A stretch of 6,311 bases of DNA from Myxococcaceae bacterium (GCA_018262385.1 JAGSPQ010000229.1:1-6311), one strand, 5' to 3'; counted from the first letter of the stretch, positions 1 through 6,164 are shown. Program-made: numbers and translations. The notes: generated by a model not told the origin, from the sequence alone.

Positions 1-794
1 CCGTCTTCCCCGTCGTCGTCCTCTCCGAGGTCTGACTCGTCGTCCTCGACCGGCGCACTGAGCGCGGCGGCCATCGGGCCCATCGCGTCGAGCAGCCGCT
101 TGAGCCGCTGCAGCCCGATCAGCCCCTCGCGCGCCAACAGCTGCAGCAGCGACTGGAGCGCCTTCACTGCCGCCTGGAAGTCCACGTCCGAGGTCTGGCC
201 GCGCAGTTGCTCGAGCGCGCCCTCGACGTGCTCGGGGCTGACCGGAACGGGCCCATCGCTCCAGGCGGCAGAGAAGAGCGCCTCGACCGTCGCCAGCAGC
301 AGCGGGCGCTGCTCGGCGGTGACGTTGTGCACGAAGGTCTCTTCCAGCTTCGTCACCCTCTCTTCGTCCAGCCCGGCCAGCCGGGGCAGGGTGCGGAAGG
401 TCTCGGCCACCAGGTCGGTGTCGAAGGTGTCGGCTTCGTCCTCGAACGCGAACGCTTCCTCGAGCAGCACCAGCGAGAGGAACTGCTGGACGTCGTCGTC
501 GGTCGCTCCGGCCTCGAGCAGGGCGCGGCGGGCCTGCTGCACGATTGGCGAGAGCACCGGGTCCTGCTCGACCTGCGCCAGCGCGGCGAAGACCGCCAGC
601 GCGAGCGCGGCCTGCTGGTCTTCCATGTCGCCGTTCGAGGAGGCGTTCATCGCCCGCTCCTTTCGATCGGGATGCGCGGTCGCGGCGTTGACGAAGAGCA
701 CCTCGAGCTCGCTCAGCGGCTCGCCGCGGGCGGATTTGTCGAGGGCGCTGCGCACGGACTTCGGATCCAGGAAATGGGCGATCACCGGGTGCAT
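1..794 (-). CDS. Acidic protein of unknown function, partial (C-terminus off the left edge)
   Basis: The minus strand is open from an ATG at 794 to the left edge, giving 264 codons with no stop, so the C-terminus lies outside the window. I do not recognise the family. The protein starts MHPVIAHFLDPKSV, is rich in Glu, Asp, Ala and Leu, and looks mostly helical. The last visible part is a strongly acidic, probably disordered stretch (VEDDESDLGEDDDGED). No signal peptide or membrane segment is visible. Coding is supported by G or C at the third position in most codons, including the first 48 (about 41 of 47 by hand count), and by the absence of stops. The start is uncertain. ATG 794 has no clear Shine-Dalgarno sequence, whereas the in-frame ATG at 650 (residue 49) has AAGGAG six bases upstream. 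I prefer 794 because the first 48 codons show the same codon bias. The gene is divergent from recX. The plus-strand reading frames over this region are its antisense shadows. Confidence 0.8.
   Translation of the reverse strand, partial: MHPVIAHFLDPKSVRSALDKSARGEPLSELEVLFVNAATAHPDRKERAMNASSNGDMEDQQAALALAVFAALAQVEQDPVLSPIVQQARRALLEAGATDDDVQQFLSLVLLEEAFAFEDEADTFDTDLVAETFRTLPRLAGLDEERVTKLEETFVHNVTAEQRPLLLATVEALFSAAWSDGPVPVSPEHVEGALEQLRGQTSDVDFQAAVKALQSLLQLLAREGLIGLQRLKRLLDAMGPMAAALSAPVEDDESDLGEDDDGED
651..662 (-). promoter_or_regulatory. Strong Shine-Dalgarno inside the minus-strand gene (alternative start at 650)
   Basis: AAGGAG lies on the minus strand at 662-657, followed by six bases and then an in-frame ATG at 650-648. 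This is the best ribosome-binding site near either candidate start. It either marks the true start, making the protein 48 residues shorter, or a secondary internal start. It could also be chance, because AAG GAG encodes Lys-Glu in the longer reading. Confidence 0.45.
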
Positions 795-839
795 GGGTTT
801 GGCGGCGGTAGCACAGCTGTAGTGGTAAGGGCAGCACCC
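795..839. promoter_or_regulatory. Divergent intergenic region, presumed promoters for recX and the minus-strand gene
   Basis: These 45 bp separate the two divergent starts, so both promoters must lie here or inside the coding regions. An 8-bp perfect palindrome, ACAGCTGT, sits at 813-820. On the minus strand, TGCTACC (813-807) resembles an extended -10 element and would start transcription a few bases before ATG 794. On the plus strand, TTGGCG at 799-804 is a possible -35 without a convincing -10 partner. AAGGG at 827-831 is the likely recX ribosome-binding site. None of the promoter elements is strong; the call rests mainly on the divergent geometry. Confidence 0.35.
827..831 (+). promoter_or_regulatory. 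Shine-Dalgarno supporting the recX GTG start
   Basis: AAGGG lies eight bases before GTG 840 and fits the anti-Shine-Dalgarno of 16S rRNA. It selects this start over GTG 822, which lies upstream of it, and over the long upstream extension of the frame. Confidence 0.55.
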
Positions 840-1262
840 GTGCCGAAGAAACCGGTGAGCGCCCTCGAGGCCGCGCTGAAGTTGCTGGCCAGCCGAGAGA
901 AGAGCCGCGCCCAGCTGGAGGCCGCGCTGGTGCTCCGCGGGCACCCCGCGCAAGAAATTCGCCAGGCGATCGCCCGCTGCGCCGAGCTGGGGTACCTCGA
1001 CGATCAGCGCGCCGCGGTCGACCTCGCCCGCCGGCTGTTCGCCGAGGGCCGCTCGAGGCACGACGTGGCGCGGCGGCTGGAAGGCAAGGGGTTCGATCCG
1101 GCGATCGCCCAGGCGCTTCCCCACGACGAGTTGGCGGCCGCGCAGCGGTTGCTGCAGTCGAAGCGCGTCACCGGAGTGAAGGCGGCGCGGCTGTTGCTGG
1201 CCCGCGGGTTCGAGGAAGAGCTGGTCTCGACGTTGGTTGATGTGGCAGAGGCTGACGAATAG
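840..1262 (+). CDS. recX: Regulatory protein RecX
   Basis: This 140-residue protein matches the RecX family of small all-helical proteins, which bind RecA filaments and inhibit or modulate recombinase and co-protease activity in the cytoplasm. Visible hallmarks are the N-terminal pattern ALEAALKLLASREKSRAQL (near residues 8-26), the RGHP turn at 33-36, and GYLDDQR (51-57), which corresponds to the conserved G-[YF]-[LI]-[DN]-D stretch ending the first three-helix repeat. A second repeat follows (FAEGRSRHDVARRLEGKGF), then a weaker third. Other RecX proteins are often about 150-170 residues, so this is a short but complete version. The frame stays open upstream to about 207, but that part is antisense to the minus-strand gene. 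I chose GTG 840 because AAGGG lies eight bases before it. GTG 822 and GTG 855 are alternatives. No recA is in the window; bamD follows after 20 nt. Confidence 0.85.
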   Translation: MPKKPVSALEAALKLLASREKSRAQLEAALVLRGHPAQEIRQAIARCAELGYLDDQRAAVDLARRLFAEGRSRHDVARRLEGKGFDPAIAQALPHDELAAAQRLLQSKRVTGVKAARLLLARGFEEELVSTLVDVAEADE

Positions 1263-1282
1263 GGTGCGCGCCCAAGCGAGTC

Positions 1283-2089
1283 ATGACCATCCAAACCGCA
1301 GTGAGAGTCTCGAGCCTGATCGCCGCGCTGTCGCTGTGCGGCTGCCAGACGCTGAAGGGCATCTTCACCAGCACCGCGGACAACCCGAACGTCACCTACG
1401 GCGAGGACGCCGAGTCGAACATCGCCAAGGGCAACGACGCGCTCGACAGCAAGAACTACGCAGAGGCGCAGAAGTACTTCGACTACGTGAAGAGCAAGTA
1501 CCCGTACCTCGAGGCGGCGAAGGTCGCCGAGCTGCGGCTGGCCGACACCGACTTCGAGCGCGACCGCTTCGGCGAGGCCCGCGATCGCTACCTCACCTTC
1601 GTCAAGATCCACCCCACCCACCCGCGGCTCGACTACGCCGCCTTCCGCGCGGCGCTCGCCTACTACAAGGACATCCCGTCGGACTTCTTCCTGCTGCCCC
1701 CGTCGGAAGAGAAGGAACAGGTGAATGTCCGCAACACGCTGACGGCGATGAAGGACTTCATCCGCACCTATCCCGACTCGACCCACCAGGCCGAAGCGAA
1801 GACCGTGCTGGACGACGTGAAGAAGCGGCTGGCCGAGCACGAGTGGTACGTCGCCGGCTTCTACGCCAAGCGTGACAAGTGGCCGGCGGTGATCAACCGG
1901 CTCAACATCATCGCCCGCGACTTCCCCGACATCGGCCTCGACGACAAGGTCCAGTTCGCCCTCTACGACGCCTACATGGAGCTGAAGGACGAGGCGAAGG
2001 CGAAGGACGCGCTGCGGGTGCTGGTGCGCAAGAACCCCGAGTCGGACGGCGCGAAGAAGGCCGCCCGGATGCTCGGGCCGCAGGGCTAG
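1283..2089 (+). CDS. bamD: Outer membrane protein assembly factor BamD (lipoprotein)
   Basis: This 268-residue lipoprotein matches BamD/YfiO/ComL, the essential TPR lipoprotein of the BAM complex, which works with BamA on the periplasmic face of the outer membrane to fold and insert beta-barrel proteins. Residues 1-20 form a lipoprotein signal peptide with lipobox L18-C19-G20-C21. C21 is the predicted acylated residue, and Gln at +2 fits outer-membrane sorting. Cys at the -2 position is slightly unusual. TPR-like helix pairs run from about residue 44 to the end, starting with KGNDALDSKNYAEAQKYFDY, and include the family-typical HPTHPRLDYAAFRAALAYY and the FIRTYPDS repeat. The length is slightly above the E. 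coli protein (about 245). ATG 1283 is chosen because it gives a compact signal peptide; its ribosome-binding site is weak. The stop TAG overlaps the next gene's GTG by one base, suggesting translational coupling. No other BAM subunit is in the window. Confidence 0.93.
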   Translation: MTIQTAVRVSSLIAALSLCGCQTLKGIFTSTADNPNVTYGEDAESNIAKGNDALDSKNYAEAQKYFDYVKSKYPYLEAAKVAELRLADTDFERDRFGEARDRYLTFVKIHPTHPRLDYAAFRAALAYYKDIPSDFFLLPPSEEKEQVNVRNTLTAMKDFIRTYPDSTHQAEAKTVLDDVKKRLAEHEWYVAGFYAKRDKWPAVINRLNIIARDFPDIGLDDKVQFALYDAYMELKDEAKAKDALRVLVRKNPESDGAKKAARMLGPQG

Positions 2090-2775
2090 TGCCCGAGCTG
2101 AAGAAGGTCCTCGGGCTGGCCGTCGCCGTGGCGGTGGTCGGCGCGCTGGGGCTGATTTGGCTTCCCCGGCTGCTCGGGAAGGTCGCCGGGCCCGAGGTCG
2201 AGCTGATTACCCGGCTCAAAGAGGCCGAGAAAGAAGGGCTCGAGCTGTCGGTGCTGGGCGGAACGCTGACCGGCAAGAAGGTCCACTACCAGCGGATCAC
2301 GGTCACCCACGACCCGGCGGCCCGGCGGGCGACGGTGCTGGCCACCCTCGACTTCACCGGTGCGTTGGGCCGCACCGAGGTCAGCTCGCTGGGGGTGGAG
2401 AAGATCTCTTTCGTCTACGACGGAACCGACTGGAAGCCGGAGAGTTCCCTGGCTCCCCGACTGGTGGCGGTGGTCACCGCGCTGGAGAGCCGGCGGCGGG
2501 CCCTGGAGGCGGGCAACCGGGGGGCGGCGCAGAAGCTGGCCCGGGCGGGCGACGCCGGGCTGGGCAGCGAGGCCGACGCCTGGCTGGGGCTGCTGGAGCG
2601 CAAGCTGAGCGTCGATGCCTGGTTCATCCGCCTCGAGCGGGACCAGGTTCAGGTCAGCGAGCAGTACCGGCTCGAGGGGTTCGGCCGCGATCGGCCCTTC
2701 CGCTCGGCCGGCCCCAGACGGCTGGATCTTCAGGCGTCAGAGGGGGAATTCTTCTTTCCGAATGGGCTCATGTAG
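2089..2775 (+). CDS. Single-pass inner-membrane protein of unknown function
   Basis: This 228-residue protein begins at GTG 2089 inside the TAGTG junction with bamD. The start gives MPELKK followed directly by a hydrophobic helix (about residues 7-25, VLGLAVAVAVVGALGLIWL). The lysines before the helix predict a short cytoplasmic tail and a periplasmic domain of about 200 residues. There is no lipobox or clear cleavage site, so I read the segment as a membrane anchor. The soluble part has a beta-rich middle (LSVLGGTLTGKKVHYQRITV and the region to FVYDGTDWKP), a helix rich in Arg, Ala and Glu, and a C-terminal part with VSEQYRLEGFG, ending EGEFFFPNGLM. The C-terminal half loosely recalls small alpha/beta folds such as NTF2-like domains, but that is only an impression. 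I do not recognise the family. Coupling to bamD suggests an envelope role, which is inference. The frame extends upstream inside bamD only as a shadow. Confidence 0.8.
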   Translation: MPELKKVLGLAVAVAVVGALGLIWLPRLLGKVAGPEVELITRLKEAEKEGLELSVLGGTLTGKKVHYQRITVTHDPAARRATVLATLDFTGALGRTEVSSLGVEKISFVYDGTDWKPESSLAPRLVAVVTALESRRRALEAGNRGAAQKLARAGDAGLGSEADAWLGLLERKLSVDAWFIRLERDQVQVSEQYRLEGFGRDRPFRSAGPRRLDLQASEGEFFFPNGLM

Positions 2776-2825
2776 GGTACGCAACCGGCCTTCGCGAGCG
2801 GGACCTTGTGCGAGGCGGACCCCCA

Positions 2826-3557
2826 ATGGATGAGGCCCTCAAGCAGCTGTTGACCCTCGGGCGGGGTTACTTCGAAAAGAAGCAATACTCGCAAGCCGAG
2901 AAGTACCTGACTCAGGTCGTCGAGCAGAACCAGTCGTTCGCCGACGTCTACAACATGCTGGGCATCGTCTATCACGACGCGGGGCAGTTCGCCCGGGCGC
3001 AGCGGGCGTTCGAGGCCGCGCTGCGGATCAACCCCGCCTACACCGACGCCGCCCTGAATCTGGCGGTGATCTACAACGACCTGGGCAAGTACTCCGAGGC
3101 CAAGCAGGTCTACCAGGCCGCGCTCACCCGCCAGCGCACCAGCCCCAACCACATCGACCCGTACGTGAAGGGCAAGATCGCCAACATGTACTCCGAGATC
3201 GCAGACGTGTTCTCCTCGAGCGGCATGCTCGACGAAGCGATCGGCGAATACCGGCGGGCCCTCGGTTTGTGCCCCACTTTCGTCGACATTCGGCTCAAGC
3301 TGGCCGACGCCTGTCGCGACAAAGGCGATCATGCCGAGTCGCTGGCCCAGTTCGACGAGATCTTGAAGATCAACCCCAACTACCTTCCTGGACGCGTCCA
3401 CTACGGAATTGCGCTCTATTCGGCCGGAAGAAGGGAAGATGCGGTCAGATGCTGGGAAGACGTGCTCGAACGCAACCCCGGCAACCGCAGCGCTGAGATG
3501 TATTTGAATCTGGTGAAAGACAACACGAAGGACAACACCAAGGTCGACCAACCGTGA
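2826..3557 (+). CDS. Tetratricopeptide repeat protein (about six TPRs), cytoplasmic
   Basis: This 243-residue protein consists almost wholly of TPR units of about 34 residues. Approximate positions are 4-37, 38-71 (ADVYNMLGIVYHDAGQFARA), 72-105 (TDAALNLAVIYNDLGKYSEA), 116-151 (MYSEIADVFSSSGMLDEAI), 152-185 and 186-219. The conserved small and aromatic positions and the terminal N-P turns (RINPAY, KINPNY, ERNPGN) are clear. A spacer of about ten residues separates repeats 3 and 4. It has no signal peptide, so it probably acts in the cytoplasm as a protein-interaction scaffold; the partner cannot be read from the sequence. The tail is charged and holds a DNTKDNTK duplication. ATG 2826 is chosen because GAGG lies ten bases upstream; GTG 2808 would add six residues. 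Its stop overlaps the FHA gene start by four bases (GTGA), making that protein a natural candidate partner. Confidence 0.93.
   Translation: MDEALKQLLTLGRGYFEKKQYSQAEKYLTQVVEQNQSFADVYNMLGIVYHDAGQFARAQRAFEAALRINPAYTDAALNLAVIYNDLGKYSEAKQVYQAALTRQRTSPNHIDPYVKGKIANMYSEIADVFSSSGMLDEAIGEYRRALGLCPTFVDIRLKLADACRDKGDHAESLAQFDEILKINPNYLPGRVHYGIALYSAGRREDAVRCWEDVLERNPGNRSAEMYLNLVKDNTKDNTKVDQP
3519..3542 (+). repeat. 12-bp tandem duplication at the 3' end of the TPR gene
   Basis: GACAACACGAAG (3519-3530) is followed directly by GACAACACCAAG (3531-3542), 11 of 12 bases identical and encoding DNTK twice. The end of the second unit supplies AAGG (3540-3543), ten bases before the GTG start of the FHA gene, so the duplication also overlaps that gene's probable ribosome-binding site. 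It looks like a small slippage or duplication event. Confidence 0.7.
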
Positions 3558-4477
3558 GCGCCGGCTTCGCACTCAAATTCATCTCGGGGAAATACCAGGG
3601 CGGCGAGTTCCCCCTGCGCGCCGAGAAGCAGATCGTGATCGGCCGCTCGAGCGAGCTCGACATGGTGCTGGTGGAAGACATGGTCTCGCGCAAGCACGCG
3701 AAGATCACCCTCCAGGGCGGGAAGATCACGATCGAGGATCTCGGCAGCACCAACGGGACGTTCGTCAACGGCGAGAAGGTGAAGACCTCGCGGATCAAGG
3801 AAGGCGATCGGATCCTGATCGGCACCTCGATTCTGAAGCTGGTCCGCCAGGGCGCCAACGTCCCCGAGATGGACGACGCGGTGGTGAAGCAGAAGCTGGA
3901 AGAGGTCGCGATCATCCAGTCGGCGAAGCAGACCAAGACGGCGATGACCGGGAAGCTCGAAGAGGTCCCGCTGCCCGACCTGCTGCAGCTGTTCCACACC
4001 TCGAAGAAGAACGGCGTGCTCGCGGTCACCAACGAGCACTCGGGCAACATCTACCTGCGGCAGGGCAAGGTCTATTACTGCTGCATCGACGACAACCACG
4101 AGCTGGGTCCGCAGAAGAGCTTCAACCGGATCATCACGTGGGAGCAGGGCGACTTCGAGCTGCGCCCGCCGGATCCGCAGGAGTTCATGGTCGAGCTCGA
4201 CACCTCGACCGAAGCGCTGCTGATGGACGCGCTGCGCCAGCTGGACGAGATGAAGCGGATCCAGTCGCAGCTGCCGGCGATCACCTCGTCGCTGACGCTG
4301 ACGATGCCGATGTCGGCGCCGCTGCGCGATCTGACCCCCGACCAGCTCGACGTGCTGCAGCTGGTGCACAACTACGGCAGCTTCAACGGGGTGCTCGATC
4401 ACTCTCCCCAGGACGACCTGGTCGTCGCCGAGGTGATGGTGGACCTGATCAAGAAGGACTACGTCCGTGGCGGCTGA
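3554..4477 (+). CDS. FHA domain protein with DUF4388-type domain
   Basis: This 307-residue cytoplasmic protein starts at GTG 3554, overlapping the TPR gene stop as GTGA. An FHA domain covers about residues 5-97, with the phosphothreonine-binding signature intact: G30-R31-S32, S45-R46-K47-H48, and GSTNGTFVNG at 64-73. FHA domains bind phosphothreonine peptides made by Ser/Thr kinases, so this protein should read a kinase signal. A linker with charged helices (about 100-130) leads to a DUF4388-type domain at about 131-230, beginning MTGKLEEVPLPDLLQLFHTS and containing KNGVLAVTNEHSGNIYLRQGKVYYC and FNRIITWEQGDFEL. That domain is common in myxobacterial regulators and has no assigned chemistry that I know of. 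The C-terminal part (about 255-307) starts LTPDQLDVLQLVHNYGSF and looks like a small helical module. No kinase or phosphatase gene is in the window. The last 11 bases overlap selD. Confidence 0.94.
   Translation: MSAGFALKFISGKYQGGEFPLRAEKQIVIGRSSELDMVLVEDMVSRKHAKITLQGGKITIEDLGSTNGTFVNGEKVKTSRIKEGDRILIGTSILKLVRQGANVPEMDDAVVKQKLEEVAIIQSAKQTKTAMTGKLEEVPLPDLLQLFHTSKKNGVLAVTNEHSGNIYLRQGKVYYCCIDDNHELGPQKSFNRIITWEQGDFELRPPDPQEFMVELDTSTEALLMDALRQLDEMKRIQSQLPAITSSLTLTMPMSAPLRDLTPDQLDVLQLVHNYGSFNGVLDHSPQDDLVVAEVMVDLIKKDYVRGG
4453..4458 (+). promoter_or_regulatory. Shine-Dalgarno for selD inside the FHA gene
   Basis: GAAGGA lies eight bases before GTG 4467 and within the last codons of the upstream gene. 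It fixes the selD start with an 11-nt overlap, in preference to the in-frame GTG at 4491. Confidence 0.6.
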
Positions 4478-5519
4478 CGGCGGCGGCCCGGTGCTGCTGA
4501 CCTCGCTGTCGAATTGTGCGGGATGCGCGGCCAAGCTCCGGCCGGACGTGCTCTCGCAGTTGCTGGCGGGCCTGCCCAACGTGCGCTCGAAGCAGGCGCT
4601 GGTCGGCTACGACACCAGCGACGACGCGGCGGTCTACAAGCTGTCGCCTTCGATGGCGGTGGTCGAGACGGTCGACTTCTTTCCGCCGGTGCTCGACGAC
4701 CCGTACGCCTACGGGCAGATCGCCGCCGCCAACGCGATGAGCGACATCTGGGCGATGGGGGCGAAGGCGCTGTTCGCGCTGAACATCGTCGCCTTCCCGA
4801 AGGATCTGCCGATTCGGATGCTGAAGGAGATCCTCGCCGGCGGCGCGGACAAGGCCCGGGAAGCAGGGATTCCGGTGCTGGGGGGCCACTCGATCCAGTC
4901 GCCCGAGCCGAAGTACGGGATGGCGGTGACCGGGCTGGTGCACCCGAAGAAGATCCTGAGGAACTCAGGCGGGCGGCCGGGCGATCGGCTGATCCTGACC
5001 AAGCCGATCGGCACCGGGATCGCGACGACGGCGCTCAAGCGCGGGGTCGCTGCGAAGAACCTGATCACCCTGGTGACCCGGCAGATGGCGCAGCTGAACA
5101 AGGCCGCCGGCGAGGTGTTCGTGTCGGGCAAGTTCAAGGTGAACGCGCTCACCGACGTCACCGGCTTCGGGCTGCTGGGGCACCTGCTGGAGGTCGCGCG
5201 CGGCTCGAAGCTCCGTGCGCAGCTGCAGCTCGAGCACGTCCCGCTGCTCGAGGGGATTCCCCAGCTGGCGGCGGCCGACGTGGTGCCCGGGGGCACCCGC
5301 ACCAACCTGGCCCACGTCGCGAAGTGGGTGAAGTTTCCCGCTGGGCTGCCGGAGCACGTGAAGCTGGTGCTCGCCGACGCCCAGACGAACGGCGGCCTGC
5401 TGGCGGCGGTGCCGGCGAAGGACGAGCACAAGGCGGTCGCGGCGCTGCTGAAGGCGGGGGTGTTCGCGGCGGTGATCGGCGAGCTTCAGCGAGGCAAACC
5501 CGGTATCGAGGTGGTGTGA
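4467..5519 (+). CDS. selD: Selenide, water dikinase (selenophosphate synthetase)
   Basis: SelD makes selenophosphate from selenide and ATP, releasing AMP and phosphate. Selenophosphate is the selenium donor for selenocysteine and for 2-selenouridine in tRNA. The 350-residue length is normal. The glycine-rich N-terminal active-site segment reads N16-C17-A18-G19-C20-A21-A22-K23; by alignment to E. coli from memory, C20 matches catalytic Cys17 and K23 matches Lys20. The ATP/metal site follows at DTSDDAAVY (49-57), where D53 matches E. coli Asp51, then TVDFF, GGHSIQSPEP, TDVTGFGLLGH and DAQTNGGLL. The last is DPQTSGGLL in E. coli. E. coli's second cysteine (Cys19) is Ala here, and an extra cysteine sits at 17. 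The catalytic residue is encoded by TGC, so this is the Cys form rather than Sec. GTG 4467 is supported by AAGGA eight bases upstream, inside the FHA gene. No selA, selB, selC or mnmH is in the window, so the selenium product cannot be told. Confidence 0.97.
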   Translation: MAADGGGPVLLTSLSNCAGCAAKLRPDVLSQLLAGLPNVRSKQALVGYDTSDDAAVYKLSPSMAVVETVDFFPPVLDDPYAYGQIAAANAMSDIWAMGAKALFALNIVAFPKDLPIRMLKEILAGGADKAREAGIPVLGGHSIQSPEPKYGMAVTGLVHPKKILRNSGGRPGDRLILTKPIGTGIATTALKRGVAAKNLITLVTRQMAQLNKAAGEVFVSGKFKVNALTDVTGFGLLGHLLEVARGSKLRAQLQLEHVPLLEGIPQLAAADVVPGGTRTNLAHVAKWVKFPAGLPEHVKLVLADAQTNGGLLAAVPAKDEHKAVAALLKAGVFAAVIGELQRGKPGIEVV

Positions 5520-6151
5520 GTCTCGTCGCCAACACCCAGGTCACCTGCCCGGCGTGCGGGAAGAGCAGCGCGGTGGCCCTGGTCCGCAGCATCAACACCC
5601 AGACCGACCCGGCGCAGAAGGCGGCCCTGATGCGGGGCGAGCTGAACGTGCTGAGCTGCGAGTGCGGCAAGCGGACGCCGATGGCGGCGGATCTGCTGTT
5701 CCACGATCCGGTCGCGGGGTTCTTCTGCCAGGTCTGCGTCGGCGACGCGGAGGCGATCGCCAAGAGCAAGCTGGCGTTCGAGGAGTCCGGCGTGGCCGGC
5801 GACCGGCGAATCGTCCGGTCGATGAACGCGCTGATGGAGAAGGTGAAGCTGCTCGACGCCGGCCTGAAGGACTGGGCGATCGAGATGGTGAAGGTGCTGC
5901 TGCTGACCACCCTCGAGAACCCGAACCTCGACGAGGTGCTGCTGTTCGACGGAGTCGATCGTTCGGCGGGGACGCTGTCGTGGCTGCTGTTCCGGGCCGG
6001 GCAGACCGGGCCGCAGTTCCTGAGGAGCCCGCTGGCCTCGTACGAGCGCGGGCTGGATCAGTGGCGGGCGGCGGCGCCGGGCAGCCAGCTGGAGATCGAT
6101 CGCGCCTGGGCCCTGGCCTCGTTGCGCAAGGTGATGCCGCTGCCGGTATGA
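5516..6151 (+). CDS. CpXC-domain zinc-ribbon protein
   Basis: This 211-residue protein starts at GTG 5516, overlapping the selD stop as GTGA, with GAGGTG just upstream. The N-terminal 75 residues match the CpXC domain: C11-P-A-C14-G, then RGELNVLSCECGK with C48 and C50, followed by DLLFHDP. These four cysteines very likely bind zinc. A further pair, C71-Q-V-C74, sits in FFCQVC directly after the HDP motif, where I recall no conserved cysteines in the family. The rest (about 80-211) looks largely helical, with MNALMEKVKLLDAGLKDWAIEMVKVLLL and then LDEVLLFDGV and LSWLLFRAG, similar to the long C-terminal part of other CpXC proteins. No signal peptide is present, so it is probably cytoplasmic. 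The biochemical function of the family is unknown to me. Tight coupling to selD is suggestive but may only reflect operon packing. The frame stays open upstream to 4514 as an antisense-like shadow in selD. Confidence 0.87.
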   Translation: MSLVANTQVTCPACGKSSAVALVRSINTQTDPAQKAALMRGELNVLSCECGKRTPMAADLLFHDPVAGFFCQVCVGDAEAIAKSKLAFEESGVAGDRRIVRSMNALMEKVKLLDAGLKDWAIEMVKVLLLTTLENPNLDEVLLFDGVDRSAGTLSWLLFRAGQTGPQFLRSPLASYERGLDQWRAAAPGSQLEIDRAWALASLRKVMPLPV

Positions 6152-6164
6152 CGCGCGCGGCTCG

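Noticed and set aside
100..822. Plus-strand frame of 240 residues rich in Ser, Ala and Cys
   Set aside because: The Ser-rich, low-complexity product is antisense to the minus-strand coding frame, which has better codon use.
207..839. Upstream extension of the recX frame (would give a 351-residue protein)
   Set aside because: This stretch is antisense to the minus-strand gene and its translation is rich in Arg, His, Gly and Gln, typical of a shadow frame in high-GC DNA. RecX homology begins only after 840.
1004..1840. Minus-strand open frame of 278 residues over recX and bamD
   Set aside because: It is antisense to two well-supported genes and shows no recognisable motif.
2157..2825. Upstream extension of the TPR frame
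   Set aside because: It overlaps the membrane-protein gene in another frame and is low-complexity. TPR homology begins right after ATG 2826, which has a GAGG site.
2826..3557. The TPR protein as Tgl, the six-TPR pilotin lipoprotein of Myxococcus
   Set aside because: Size and repeat number are similar, but there is no signal peptide or lipobox, so it cannot be an outer-membrane pilotin as read here.
3416..4579. Minus-strand open frame of 387 residues across the FHA gene
   Set aside because: It is long only because the FHA gene is GC-rich. The product is dominated by His, Arg, Gln, Leu and Val with no domain, and the plus strand carries clear FHA and DUF4388 motifs.
4514..5515. Upstream extension of the CpXC frame through selD
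   Set aside because: The product is Arg/Gly/Ala-rich without motifs and lies in another frame of selD. CpXC homology starts at 5516.
4467..5519. SelD as a selenoprotein (Sec in the active site, with a SECIS element)
   Set aside because: The catalytic position is TGC and there is no in-frame TGA before the normal C-terminus.
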